A stretch of 64,000 bases of DNA from Aquarana catesbeiana. Its lineage: Eukaryota; Chordata; Amphibia; Anura; Ranidae. Below the pieces are notes generated by a model. It worked only from the letters and a program-made list of their open reading frames with translations, ran no database searches and was not told where the DNA came from. Shown piece by piece: positions 10,905 through 25,900 of this stretch (the stretch's first letter is position 1; the number at the start of each line of letters is the position of its first letter). The DNA is taken from assembly GCF_042186555.1 (NCBI RefSeq), contig NC_133325.1, positions 96,534,110-96,598,109 of the forward strand. Reading direction: 5' to 3'. The position numbers were made by a program, and so were the translations under genes.

Positions 10905-13900
10905 GTAAGTTTCATGCCTCTAATCTCACTCATATGTATTCATTCTTCCCAAATGTTGTTTAGATCAGATTCTGACCTTCAAAAGAAAATTAAAGAATGG
11001 AATACTTAAGTCCACACCAAAAAATGATTTATGGGCAAATTACAGGCACATTTATATTAGGTGTGTTATGATACGAGGTCCATTGTGAAGATTAATTCAT
11101 GGACACTTTCTGTTGCATATACAGTTGTTTGCTGACTATGTTTTTTATTCATAAAACTGAAGTCCAAGTTGGTCCACAAATCTTCCCCGGTTGCCACTTG
11201 TTACTACTAATACATTTGTCAAAAGATAGATGAGGACAAAGACTGGTTCTCGGTGCATAAGACTTTTTTTTTATATCCAAGTTCTGATGTGCCCTGTTGT
11301 GTTTCATTAATTCTTATGTACCAAGGACTGGTCTGTGTCCTCATCTATTTTAACATGTTAATTTTTCATAAGGTTGTTCTGCCTTTTTTAACCATGGTAT
11401 CATTTTTTTTTTTTTCATTTTAGCTTTCAGTAATCCTGGCTATCTCCTGCTTAAACAAACCCACCACATAGCCTTTAGCAAATCTTCTATTCAAGTAGAA
11501 TTTCATATCACCAAAAATTCCAGCATATCTACAAATGCTACAGTAACTTTGCTGGACATTAAGAACAACCAGGTAGTTACAAATAAAGAACTTCCTGCAA
11601 ACACATCACAGGGTATTTTGGAATTTGAGTGCATCTATTTCACATCAGCTGGTCAATATCAGTTTCAGATGAGCCTGGAGATAAATAATGACAGCGCTGT
11701 TCACATTACCAGCAGCTTCTTGAATGTAACTTGGCCAGTGTTCCACGTTGATCTGAACAGAACCTCAAAAGATATGCAGAGATCCTTCCAAGTTGGGGTC
11801 TTCACCAATGAGCAGCTTTGCTCAGGGTTTTCTGGTCAGGAGCCCAAGATTTTACTAGAAGTTGAGCACACTCAGAGCTTCCAAGGGCTGTCAGAACCAA
11901 GCATTGATCAGTTCATGCTGTATAAAACGTACAAGGATGTCCCTTTGTCCACATCGCAATGGGTAGAATTTGAATGTGCATCTGTTCACCCAGAAGCCTT
12001 TATCACAGTGTCTCTGAAACCAATGGATTCTGAATCAGTGATTGCCTACATTGGACCCATTGATCTTGTAAAGACCTTTAAATATAAGCTAACCACCGTG
12101 ACAGAAAAAAAATGTGATTCCTCAATGGCCGTCTATGTCATAGCGCCTCCATGTAATTATGTTGAGGGCAAAATTATTGTATACAAGGAGTCTCCTAGAA
12201 GCCCGGGAGAAGTTGTCACCACGTTAACGGAAAATACTCTGCAAAAAGGGGAGCGGAACTCTCAGTTCAACTGTACATTGTTTGAAATCGGCAAAAATAA
12301 GTATTGCTTTGAGTTATTGGTGTCTTCAAGCAGCAGTCCCAACTTCTCGCTTCCAAGGGCAAAACAGTGTGTGGAGATTCGGAGAGAAATAGGTATGTAT
12401 GTGAACTATTTTGATTTCTTTCAACCAACACTCTTGTTTTATTGTGTAAGGGCTACATCATGGGAACAGAACGATTATATACTAATATACCTTAATAAGA
12501 GTTAAGGGTCCATCTGTATATGGACATTTTTTCCCAGCAGCAGCCCTTTCTTTAAAGCATTGGCCAAAGAATGGACAGCATTATTTTCTCCTAAAAACAT
12601 TAATTATATTATAGCAATACACTATGATCTAAGGCTATCCTCGAACATATTATTCCCACATATTATACCTAAATATTTAGTAGAAACTAGGTCTGTCAGA
12701 CTTGGGTTGGATAAAGATCTTTAAGAACCTCTTAGGTTCCCTTGTAGTCATCTGCCGATCAAAGGCGCTACAAGATCATAAGCTAAGACAGGGGTGTCCA
12801 ACCTTTTGACCATCCTGGACCACATTGGAAGAAGAGGAATCATCTGGGCCCACACATAAAATACACTAACAATAAGGATAGCTGATGAGTAGAAAAGTCA
12901 GACGGGTCACAAGTTAACAATCACCAATATAGATAATGTACCTATCTGAGTAAAAAACTTCATTTTTTCGGATTATTTTTTATTATAAAAGTAAAAGAGG
13001 GCAACATAAAAACAAACAAATACAACAGCATCGCTCACAGGAGGGGAGTCTGCTAATGAATCTGGAATGGAGTCTTTCACTGGGTGCTTTAGCTCAAATG
13101 GCCTCCATCCATTGTAGTAAATGTCCCAAAAGAAATATAGCTGGTAACTCCAGAATCCATTTATAAAATCTTTATTGCTACATACAGGTCAGGATTAAAA
13201 GCAGCTTATGCATTTCAGAGTTGCCAGCTACATTTCTTTTAGGGCAACATAAGACTGGTGCAATATTTGACACTGTTTTTGATAAACAAACACATCAATA
13301 TCTGGTTTTATGAATGTAATAGTAATTCTCAATGAATTCACAAGGTGGTCAATAGATATTATGGTTCTAATTTTGCCCCTTGTGTGCTTCATCCTTGAAA
13401 AAAGTTACTCACAAATATAGGTGCTACTGAAAACTGATGACATGAATAAGGGGTGATATTTTTTCTATGGGAAGATAAAACTTATAAAAGTCCAGTTAAG
13501 AGACACTGTCAATTTCTTCTGTATGTGTTCTCTAAGCGTCAGAGCATTTTTACAAAAAATCACCTCCCCCTTCAAAAAATTTAAATTTTTAAGTAAGTTT
13601 ACGATTTTGTGTGGGGCCGCATTCATAGCTGTCTTGGGCCGTATGTGACCTGTGATACCCCTGAGCTAAGAGATCATGAATGACCTCTTAATTTAATAAA
13701 ACAGAACCCCCCGTGATAACTCTGATGCTGTTTTATTAATTGTCCTACAGTTTCGTGATTAAAATAGAAGTAAAAGCTACATATAAGTATGTTTGAAAAC
13801 ACAGCTTCACCTTCCTCATACCTATACTGTATAGTGTTGGTAAAAAAAAAGTATTCATAAATACCTTATTTCAATACACTCTGGTCATGTGATGCAGAAG

Positions 13901-16900
13901 CTCCAACTTCCCTGTGTGAGGGATCGCTCAAAAACAGGGCTGAATTACGGAAGCCCTGATGTCACCTACCAGGTTCAAATGCCCATTCGCTGTCAGTGTT
14001 CTCTCCTCTCCCTGCAGCAGCTGCCACATGACAAAGGGAAGCAGGAGCTTCTGCATCACATGACCCGGCCATGGTGGAGTGAAGTAAGGTATGTACACAG
14101 ATCTTTTTTTACCAGCACTATACAGCATAGGTAGGAGGAGGGAGGAAGCAATGATTTTAGGCAAATGTATATGTATCCTTAAAACATATGTATTATCCAC
14201 ATTTATAGTTCTGGTTTGGTAAGAAATATTTGCATTTATTTCACTACTCTTCAAGGACAATTTTTAGATTTGCTCAACTTAGAGTTCCATCTGACAGACA
14301 CAATATGATCTGCCTCTAATTCTTAGAATAAAAATAGTAGTGATTGAACACTCAGGCACACAAATGACCCAGCATCCTGTAAAATATGTATACCAAATGT
14401 TGTGTGTTTGATAGTGCTTGCTTTTAGTACCCTACATCTCATTATCGGTTAAAATTGAATAGTGCATAGTGAGCATTACAAAAACCTAGTTCTGTAAGGC
14501 CCCTTTCACAGGGGCAGTGCGGTCGTCAGCGGTAAAGCGACACTAGTTTTAGCAGCGCTTTACCGCTGTTATAGTGGCGTGCTTTTAACCCCCAGAAGGA
14601 GTTCAAAAGGGGTAAAAGTGCTCGCTTAGCGTTGCTTTCAAAGCGCTTTTAAGGTGCTTTGAAAGCCACGCCCATTCATTACAATGGGCAGGGGCAGTGG
14701 AGGAGCGGTGAATACACTGCTCCTGAACCGCCCCAAAGATTCTGCTTGCAGGACTTCTTTTAGACCCCTTTCACACTGAAGGTGCTTTTCAAGTGTTTTA
14801 TCGCTAAAAATAGGACCTGTAAAGCGCCTGAAAACGCCTCTCAAACCTCTTGGGCATTCACACTGGGGCAGTGCGCTTGCAGGACGGAAAAAAAAGTACT
14901 GCAAGCAGCGTCTTTGGAGCAGTGAGGGAGCGGTGTATACACCACTCCTAAACCACCACCAATGGGCAGTTCTGCCAAAGTGCCTGCAAAGAGCTTCGGC
15001 AGCGGTGCTTCTTGGGCGCTTTTAACCCCTTGTTAACCCCTTCTTTGGGGTTAAAAGGGCCCCACCTGCACAGCTAAAACGAGCAACGATTTACGGCTAG
15101 CGCGGGGCGGTCTTCAGTATGAAAGGGTTTTTCCTGTCCTGCAAGCGCACCGCCCCAGTGTGAAAGCACTCAGGCTTTCACACTGGGGCTGCAGAAGAGG
15201 CAGTTTACAGGCGCTTCACAAGCATTATTTTTAGCGCAAAAACGCCTGTAAAGCACCTTAGTGTGAAAGGGGTCTCCACAGAACCCCTCTTCCAAATCCC
15301 ACCATCTGTCAACAGACAGAATATTCAGCATACTGTTTCACCCTTTATCTAGCAAAGTTCTATATCAAATAAATACAACATCAGCAAATCGGGTCTTTTA
15401 CCTTTCAAAATAACTTCAGTTTTGAAATGCAAGATTAAATTTATTGCATCCAGAGAACTGTATGTAAGTCAGGTGGTTTAAAAGACAACTTCATCTTTAA
15501 TGAAACTGCCCTTTAATTAATCTAACCTGTTCCAATACTTATCTTTGTACCCATTCCAACAATCTCTCATCCGACATGGTACTGGCTAGCTTCTCTTCAT
15601 ATTGTGCAAATGTGCTGTGGCCCCATACATTGCTATGGGAGAGCTGTACTCTACTAGAACGCTGGATCCCCCCATGAATATGGCTACCCAAAGAAATGAA
15701 TGGGAGTCTGAAGCGCATATGTAGTATAAGAAAGAGCTGGCCTGGACCAAGTTGAAGGAAAGACTGAAGAGAAAGGGAAGTATTGGACCAGGCTAGCTGT
15801 ACTCGGGATTGGTAATTTTTATGAGATGTGACTTCTCTTATTATTTAGACTTCTCTTTGTGACTTCTCTAATTATCTCTTATTTTCTTTTAGAGACGTGG
15901 AGTCTGTGGCAGCCATGGAGTTCCTGTAGTACCACCTGTGGGGATGGCCACAGAGAACGGTACAGAATCTGCCTTTCATCGCCATCTGTAAAGCCTTCTT
16001 GTAGTGGAACAGCAAAAGAGACCTCTCTCTGTTCGCTAGAGGACTGCTCAAGTGAGTACTGTATCATTTTTTATGAGAAGCGAGCCCTGTTCACACCTGT
16101 GGTATTTTATGTGCACTCTGCTGTATAGAAAGTACAATAGATCTTAATACCCTGGAAACAGTGGCACCTGGGCCATTTTCCTGAAAGTGGAGAAGAGCAT
16201 TTTTCCCATACAGTACTTGAGGCTGGCCAACAGGTTTGCAGATAACTGAGTTTGGTTTGTGAGGCTGTAGAGTAATTGATATTCTGTGTCTAACAAAGCC
16301 TGGAGGACTTGTGAGATGAATATTTTTTCTATTTATGAGCTCAATGAGATCTTGCTTGTCTGTGAACAAATAAAACCTATTTACTGTTACAAAAAGTAAT
16401 TTGTTTATAAAGTTGAGGGATTAAATTTCCTGTCCAAAAGTGAAATGTTCAATTGGCTGAAAGGTAAAGATTTTAGCTATAGGTGGAGCCTAGTGGGTTG
16501 TGTTAACCCAAATATTTTTGTATGCCCCAAAAGTTCTGTTTCTGCTCAACTTTAAAGGTTTCAGCACCTCCTGCTACAATCTCCATTAATATATAACAAT
16601 AAAATATCTAGCATGGATGGTGAGAACCCTTCATAATGGTAATACCAGGTGTAGAGAACCAGGAACTCAGCACAGAGATCTCACCAACAGATTCCTCAGA
16701 GACATATTAAAAACTGTCAGCTATTTCCAAATATTTAAAAGACAGTTCTCTGTGTAAGGACCATTTAACAATCCTTAGTATACATTACCCAATTCCCACC
16801 CAAGGTACGTCATATGACGCCATAGACTTTTAGTGGTGATCTCTGAATGATGTCTGCAGCTACAGGCATCATCCAGATGTAATTTTTTTCCACCAGCGAT

Positions 16901-19900
16901 TCTGTGCACCGTACGAACAATCATAGTGGCAGTTCACTTGCTAGATCGTTCTTATAGGTGGCGGGAGGGGACGTCTCCTCCTTCCCGCCGCCCTCCGGTG
17001 CTTCTCCGGCTCGCTTGTGTGATCCGTGACCAATAGAAAGAATCCGCCGCAGCCGGAAGTTTGCCATAGAGATTTCTGGTGACCAGATGGTCCCCAATCA
17101 TCTCTATGACCCTCGGAGGCCCGGGCGCAACGTTATGATGTCACGTCCGGGCCGGTGGAAGTAAACAAAAACGAGGACACGGCTGGAAAGGCCGCAAGAG
17201 TTTTTTTTTTTCATCTTAGCCTTTTTAGCCTAGAGGAGATATGTGGGGGTCTTATAGATCCCGCATCTCTCCATAAAGAGGACCCGTCACGCACTATTCC
17301 TATTAAAAGGGATGTTTACATTCTTTTTAATAGGAATAAAAGTGATTAAAAACATTTATCTTTTAACAGAAAGTGTAAAAATAAAAAACTAAAACTAAAA
17401 TCAAAAATCAAAATAAATACATTGAAAGCGCCCCCGTACCTGCGTGCTCGTGCACAGAAGCAAACGCATACGTAAGTCGCGCCCACATATGTTAATGGCA
17501 TGTGAGGTATCACAAGCAACAATTCTAGCCCAAGACCTCCTCTGTAACTCTAAACATGTAACCTGTAAAAAATTTGAAAGCGTCACCTATGGAGTTTTTT
17601 AAGTACCGAAGTTTGGCGCCATTCCACAAGTGTGCACAATTTTAAAGCATGACATGTTATATATCTATTTACTCAACATTATCTTTCACATTTTATAAAA
17701 AAAATTGGGCTAACTTTACTCTTTTGCTCTTTTTAATTCATGAAAGACGTTTGAAAAATCGTTGCGCAAATACCATGTGACATAAAAAGTTGTAATGACT
17801 GCCCGTTTATTCCCTAGGGTCTTTTTAATGTTTAGGGATTCTGATAATTTTCTAGAAAAAAAACTATGATTTTTATATGTAGAAGCGCAGTGCCAGAATT
17901 GGCCTGGATGGGAAGTGGTTAAAGACTCACTCTTGATTCTCTTTAAAGAAACATTTCTCAGACCTTTTTATCCTTGAGGAACACTGGAAATCAATTTTAG
18001 GTCTTGTGGAATCCCTGCTCAAACCAATTCATTGGGGGTCAGTAGGAAAAATGGCCCTTTCATTGATGGTTATTTGGAAGAATGGCCCCCTTACAGTAGT
18101 GGTCATAATACCACCCTTAAAGGCAGCTAAAAAAAAATGTTGGTGTCATGCAACTGGCTCTGCTAACTTGCACTGGCTTCAGAACTATATAGGCACCATC
18201 AAATGGGAGGTCCATTAGCCACAACTCAAGGAATCCCTAGCTACCTCCTACGGTTCCATGGAACCCCGATTGAGAATGGCTGCTCTTAAAGATAGATACA
18301 GTTTTTACCAGAATAGAGAAATTGGGGTAGAACCTTTCCAAAAGGCAGATTCACAACTATTCTGTAAAACAGAGCACATCAACACACAGAGTTTTCATAT
18401 CTATGCATTGTGGTATACTAGAACAGGTTTGTTTGAGTATTCTGTATATACTGTGCGTTGTTGCGCCATGTAGAATAAATGAGAACACATCGCAATGCAC
18501 ACACATATGTATGTACATACTGTAAGTGTTACCAGCACAGCTTCCAGAGTAAAGTTGCTCTTCAATATAAGCTTGTACATGCTAATTTGAAGGTCATCAC
18601 ATTCAGCAAACATGTTCAAAGCATTTAAAGGAATAATATAGTCCTTTCAATATTTATTTAAATATAAAATAGGTAAGCTTGATGCAGATAATGTTATCAG
18701 TATTATAAGGTCTTTTATATTATAAGGTTTTTTCTGACACAGTTTGTAACTATATTCTTTATAGGCACATTTGTTTATTATATGCACAGTCTCGGCTTCC
18801 TAAAGCATAGGACTACACTGGTAGGCTTTAATCTGGACATACACTAGTAGATTTTCAAAACAAAAATTCGGATGAACCTTCTCAATACAATCAATGACTG
18901 GAATGTCATTATAAAGTATTTAAAAATTTTATTTGCTTTTCGATTGAATGGGCTTTCCCAAATGAAAACCAAAATACATACACTTATTAGAAACATTTTT
19001 CTTGAAGAAAAATTCTCCTTTTTGTTCCTTTGAATTTTCCCATCACTGTGGCTGAAAACAATGTCAATTTGCCCCCCCACTAACCATCAGAAAACTGAAC
19101 AATCGTTCTTAAAATGAAAAATTTCGACCAAAATTCAACTGGTGTCCAGCCAGCTTTACTTTTCACAAAGCAAGCCTACAAGTCAGCTGGCCAATTGGAA
19201 ACAAATGCACAAATTGTGTCCCTAGATTGTCGTAATTTCATGGGAATGCACAATTTAAAGCTTGCTGCTAACTATTTACCAGTGCTACCTTATTTTTTAT
19301 GTAAAAAAAAAAAAAAGGGGTAATATATTGCGTTTGTGTGCACTAAAAAAAACTTTACTGTATTTTTTACTGAAAAAAAAACAAAAACAAGTTTTGCTTT
19401 AGCTATTATACCTTAAATCTGAGATCTTCAAACTTTTTAGTACAAGGGCCACATCAAATGTTCATGGGCCAAATGAAAAATTAATAATTAACTAAATAAA
19501 TTTTTATGAATTATAATGTTTTACTTTTTTTATCAGCATGATATAGAAAAGAGAACAAGAAGATGACAGGGTCTCAGAGTGCGCAGTGCGACTCGCGCGT
19601 GCGCAGTAGGAAGCCGGCTGTGAAGCCTGAAGACTTCAGTGCCAGTTTCCCTTAGCTGCAATGGCGGCACCTGCACCCGAGCCAATAAACGAATTTACGA
19701 ATTCGAAGCGGTTACAGTATTTGTAGCTGATGACTTTTAAAAAACAATTTCAGAGGTTGGAACTTCGCTTTAACTCTTTTTGAAAGATAAATTGTGCATT
19801 TTTTATACAAGGGACACATGAGGAGGAAAAGAGGGACAGGGATTTTGTTCCAAATCTGGAACAGTTCCTCAAAATCAGGGAAAGTTGGGAGCTATGCTCA

Positions 19901-22900
19901 CATCAGAGTTCCTCCTTGCCTAATGGCCCCCATTAGAGTCCCCCCTTACATCAGGGTCCCCATCAGAGGCCCCTCTTACAGCAGAGGCAATCTTGCAGTG
20001 GGCCGGATTTGGCCCACAGGTTGTAGTTTGGAGACCCCTGTTTTGTAGCATCCTTCAGGAATGACAGAGTTTGCCACATCAAGCTTTCAGCAAACATACA
20101 GTAGAACCAAAAAGCTAGCAAATGTAATGAAGCAGAACATTTTTGACTTATGAGATACTGTATATATACATATATATATGACAAGACATTGTGGTTGTAC
20201 TGTGTGTAACCTTTACATAATTTGTACTCCGTGTACAGGGTTACAGCTTTTTTTTTCTTTGCATAACATACCTCAGTATCCCTTTCCATCCCAATGACTT
20301 GTCTTTTCTCATTTTCTCAACCACTGAATTTTTATAGTGCCTTTAGGTGAAAAGCTGACATATAGAAATGTTAAGGGATTCATTAGAAATGAGTGTTCGT
20401 TGTGCATTCATTTGGAACCACACCTGCAAAATATATCTTTACTAAGGCCTGGAAGCAGGGGGATTGATTTACCATTTAGCAGGGTCTAAGTGTATACTGC
20501 AGCAAACATTAGTGGTGTTGCCCACAGCAACCGTTCATACACTATAACTATATCTGGTCAAATATCTTTAGTCAATCCAGGACAAAATTATGATTTTCTG
20601 CTTCATCAGTTTTTATAAATAAGCCCCAGAATATTAAACAGGATTTAAACTCAGATTTATTTTTCTTCATACATGGTCCCCAGGATTGTTATGCCATAAT
20701 GTGCTAGTATGTACAGCATATTAACACATTATGACAGACTTACCTGTCAAACAATACCCTGCAACGATGTGTTGTCTAAGCCCCGCTGGCCAAAGGCACT
20801 GTGGTCTCTCTGTCTGGCTGCTTTAATGGCCAGGCTGCAAAGATGTCACTTTTGTCCTTACGCACATCATAGTCATATCGTCCAATTGGATCCCGTATCA
20901 TGCCATACATGTAAGCTGAGTTGCACATGCATGGCTTACAGCCGTGCCCAAAAGTTTTGAGACTGACACAAATATACATTTTTTACAAAGTGTGCTGCCT
21001 TTGAATTGCAATCAATTGCAAAGTCCCTCTTTGCCATTAAATTGAACTAAATCTCATAAAAAACATTTTCACTGCATTTGTGAAGAAGGCTTCAGGGCGC
21101 CCAAGAAAGTCCAGCAAGCGCCAGGGCCGTCTCCTACAGTTGATTCAGCTGCGGGATTGGGGCACCACCAGTGAAGAGCTTGCTTAGGAATGGCAGCAGG
21201 CAGGTGAGAGTGCATCTGCATGAGGACTTTTGTAGGATGGCCTGGAGTCAAGAAGGGCAGCAAAGAAGCCACTTTTCTCCAGGAAAAACATCAGGGACAG
21301 ACTGATATTCTGCAAAAGGTACAGGGATTGGACTTAGGACTGGGGTAAAGTCACTTTCTCTGACGAATCCCCTTTCCGATTGTTTGGGGCATCCAGTGAA
21401 AAACCTTGTCCAGAGAAAAAATGGTGAGCGCTACCATCAGTCCTGTGTCATGCCAACAGTACAGCATCCTGAGACCATTCATTTGTGGGGTTCTCTTCTC
21501 AGCCAAGGGAGTGGGCTCACTCACAACTTTGCCTAAGAACACAGCCATAAATTAAGAGTGGTACAAAAACATCCTCCAAGAGCAACTTCTCCCATTCATC
21601 CAAGAACAGTTTGGTGACAGACAATGCCTTTTCCAGCATGATGGAGCACCTTGCTATAGGGCAAAAGTGAAATTTTGGGTCCATGGCCAGGAAACTACCC
21701 AGACCCTAATTCCATTGAGAACTTGTGGTCAGTCCTCAAGAGGCAAGTGAACAAAAAAACCCCACAAAATTCTGACAAACTCCAAGCACTGATTATGCAA
21801 GAATGGGTTGCCATCAGTCAGGATGTGGCCCACAAGCTGATTGACATCATGCCAGGGGGAACTGCAGAGGTCTTGAAAAAGAAGGGACAACACAGCAAAT
21901 ATTGACTTTTTGCATAAACTCAATGTAATTGTCAATAAAAGCATTTGACACTTATGAAATGCTTTTAATTATACAACAGCATGTCATAACATCTGACAAA
22001 AAGATCTAAAAACGCTGAAGCAAAAGACTTTGTGAAAATTAATATTTGTGTCATTCTCAAAACATTTGGCCACGGATCTAGTGTACATGACAGCTGACAG
22101 GCAGCGGGAAGCATTTTTGACAGAAGAGACCAATAGTTTGGGCAGTGCCGAGCCGCACTGTATGTGTCTATGGATGAGCACAGCCCGGCTCAAGTGTGAG
22201 CCCACAGGTGTGCCACTATAGCAAGCCACATGCTGTTGGGGCATGGGGGCACACAGAGTGGAGGAGGAGCTGGGAGTGCTGACAGGAGATCCCAGAAAAG
22301 GAGGTTCAGGACTGTTCTGTGCAAAACCATTGTAGAGTAGGCAAGTATAACATGTTTATTATTTAAAAAAATGTTTTATCCTATACATCTGCTTTAAGTA
22401 TTTATAAGAAAACCTTATGTAGTGCTAAGGAGCTACTGAATAAGATGGGTCCTCTGTTCTTTGCCTCAACCCTCCCAAGAGCCCCAGTCCCTCTGACACA
22501 GCAGGTTGAGTATAAAAGCAAGTAAGCACAGTGGAGCATGGCAAATAATTCCTTTTAGCCAAACATAGTGCTATATCAAAAGCAGGCACCAAACCAGTTA
22601 ACCAAGGTAATCTTAATGTATTATCACTCAGTAAAGTTGATAACCAAGCAAATACAAACAAAATTGTCAATTGTGGTAACACAGTTCAGCATACAAAATG
22701 GCTAACAGTAAGTGCTAAGCATCAAATGACAGAAAACACCCAGGTAAGCAGAAACAGTAGTAGTGCCACCTAATAGGCAACAGTGAGCAGCAATGAAGCT
22801 TGATCTAACAAATTGCTGGGACTGTTCTGCCAGTTTGCACTAATGGCGGCTATGCTAGGCATAAACCGACTGGGTAGGCACTATCCATAGGAAGTAAAGA

Positions 22901-25900
22901 AATGGGAGAAGGGAACAATGGGGACTTGCTGGATGGTTTTATGGGAGGGGCAGTGCTTTATATATTTCTTCTGTCGGCTATCGATGGGGCACTTTAAGAA
23001 CCGTTTGTACACTTAACAACAGTTTTAGTAAACTAGCATGCAGTAAAGGTACTGCATAGGTGCAGTATACTTAAAGAGGAGCTCCAGTCTCCCCCCAAAA
23101 AATACTGTAGCTGCTGACTTTTAATATAAGGATACTTACTTGCCCCAGGATCCAGCGCTGTCCAGGTGCCGGCATCTTAACTAAGGGAAACTAGCAGTGA
23201 AGCCTTGCAGCTTCACAGCCAGCTTCCCACTGCGCATGTGCGAGCCGCACTGCGCTTTGTGAATGGTTCTGTGATGTGTCCCAGAAGACTGTGGGGAAAG
23301 GAGGGGGGGGCTGAACATCCGCCCGAATTGCCTTTTGGGTGAAGTTTCGCTTTAAAGTGGTTGTAAAGGCTGAAGGTGTTTTACGTTAATGATCCCTCCA
23401 CCCACTCTGGTAAAAGCTGTTCCACCACTACCCATCCTGCTCCATGTGAACTGTGTTGTAAAGGTCCATAAGTTCCATTCTGTGATTGATGTTTCAGACT
23501 ACAATTCCCGTGATGCTCAGCATTCTGCATAGACGCCCATAGGCTTTTTCTGGTTATAGTTCTCCTGCTGACTGGAGGGGATAGTGCAACACAACATCCA
23601 GCATAGCAGTAGAATGTGAAAGTAAAACTGACTAGAAAGAGGACAATGTCTCCTTCTCCATGTTTCTGTAGTCCAGCACTTGGCTAAACTAATGTTGGAT
23701 GAGAACAAAGAGAAATTTGAAACAATACAAAACCATACCTCCCGACTTTCTGAGATGGGAAAGAGGGACACCTATTAGCAAAAAAGTATGTTAGACAAAG
23801 GACACATTACTGCCAAACCCCATTTATTTGAATAATTTATACACACAAAAATGATTACCGTAGTTAAATACACTTAACTTTTATACCACTACTTTACTTT
23901 TATACTGGCTTTTAAAATTAACAAATTCAATTCTTAAGTATGTATTCTTACTGTTGGTTCACACTGAGGCAGCGCGACTGCCTCAGACGACTTGAACACG
24001 ACTGCAGCGGCGACTTGCAAAACGACTTCTATATAGTCAATGCAAGTCGCCTCAAGTCGCCCCCAAAGTAGTACAGGAACCTTGTTTTAAGTCAGAGCGA
24101 CTTGCGTCGCTCCAATTAGAACGGTTCCATTGTACAGAACGAGACGCTACTTGTCAGGCGGCTAATTCGCCTGACAAGTCGTCCTAGTGTGAACCGGCTC
24201 TTATTCTTAAACATACCTTCTATTGCTGCCAGCCTCCTCCAAATTTCCAAATGCCATTGTTTTTGTTGCTGTGACAAGTGGCTACATTTGTTCTCCATGG
24301 TCCCACTGTGTGTAAGAATGCAGCCACCCCCTCTTGCTTTATCCTGAGGTGGACTATGGACTACGAAGTTTGTAGTGTGCATAGAGCAGTGCATACGACC
24401 ACAAATAATGTGCACTGCTCTTCCCAAGAAAAAAAACAGAAGTAAGGTAGAAAAGAAGAGATTTGGGAGCTCACGGAGAACGTTACAAGGTGGCAGAAAA
24501 ACACTGTAAGAAAATTATTTATTATTATGAAAAACAGATTACAAAACAAACAGTGGCCAAGGCATGGAAATCTCCTACATTGGTACTAGCAGAAACAATT
24601 CACAGAATGAATAATACAATGTCCCATGCTAAGATGGTAGCCATCGATCAAAATCAAATTCCAAAATTTGAAAAACTTTGGCATCCTTGGATAAAACAAC
24701 AGTTCCTGTCAAACTTCAATGACTCTGTCCTGTTGCCATGGTAACAGATTAAATGACTTACAGAGACACCCATTCTAAGGCTTCAAAGAGAACTAAAAAG
24801 AATAATAAACTGACGAGCGGGACAACCTTGTGGACCATACCTCTACCTTTCAACCCTTTTTCTTCTTTCTCTTTCCTTTTCTCCACCTTACAATTAAAGC
24901 TCATTATCAGAATTTATTTGACCTATATACACTCTACTTGTAAACAATATGTATAGTAGGTATAAATCATTTAAATACCTACAAAAGTAACTAAGGAAAT
25001 GATATATATCTTTAATTTAGGTTTACGTGAACCCAATGTTTAATATTTGAAATTTCATGATATTTACCTATATAAACCCTACTGTAAAACAATGAGCTTA
25101 CTTTATAGATCCTTGTAAACTTACTTTATGTATCTTTATAACATTGTATACTCAATAAACTTCTTTTGACAAGGAAAAACAGATTACAGGGTTATTAAGT
25201 AGTGGATGTGTATGGATTTTAGTTTAGTGTCACTTTAAATAATACATTGGACCAAAAATGAGGCAACTGAATAGGAAAGAGGGACTTTGTTCCAAAAGAA
25301 GGGCAATCCCTCCTAATCAAGGACAGTTGGGAGCTTTGCATAAACCATATAGATGACTGTGAACTTCAGTAGGTTAAAGGGAGATTTTTACTTACAGTAT
25401 ATCTAATAACATGATTTAAAGCCCAATTCCAGGTTTCAATATAAGAGAAAACATTACTTGCCCAACAATAAAAAAGTAGCTTCAATACTCACATCCTCTC
25501 TGGTGCTTTTCCCTGTATACTCACAACTCTGTGATCCACCACTTGTCCTCTTCTGGGTTCAATAATGCCCATTTTTAGTTTACCTTGTTGGATTTGGTAC
25601 AGATGCGCACTACAGTTACCCAGCTGAGCGTGTCTGTGCTTCTGGAGTGTCCCTAAACATTTAAGGAGTAAGGAGCTCCCTCCAAGCCATACTTGCTCTC
25701 ATTTTATTTATTGCTCTGCACGTCTCAAGTTTGGAGCTCTGTTAGACTAAAATTAAAGTTAAACCTTGGCATGGCAATATTGTTTTTAACACAAATTGTT
25801 GAAAAAGTTTGCTAAGCTAACTTATTGAATTGTGTGATGAGGTACTTATTTCTGTCTATTTCTGGGGAGATTATCGCTCACTACCTGTGATGCTTGTTCG

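Larger units (their letters stand above)
12393..15892 (+). other. THSD1 intron 2
   Basis: 3.5 kb. It holds a hAT-type element at 12789-13663 with perfect target duplication and a GC-rich hairpin MITE complex at 14495-15275. The region 13664-14490 shows nothing coding. Confidence 0.7.
23738..25350 (+). repeat. Interspersed repeat split by nested insertions (family of 53808-54183)
   Basis: The left end CATACCTCCCGACTTTCTGA and the right end GGACAGTTGGGAGCTTTGC are the two ends of the family that is continuous (and inverted) at 53808-54183. Between them sit a hairpin element (23951-24201) and a MITE (about 24210-25240) that itself contains a LINE fragment (24544-25173). Confidence 0.65.

Noticed and set aside
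20590..20620. CTGATGAAGCAGAAAA on the minus strand as a hammerhead
   Set aside because: Stem II is absent and no GTC or stem I pairing follows.
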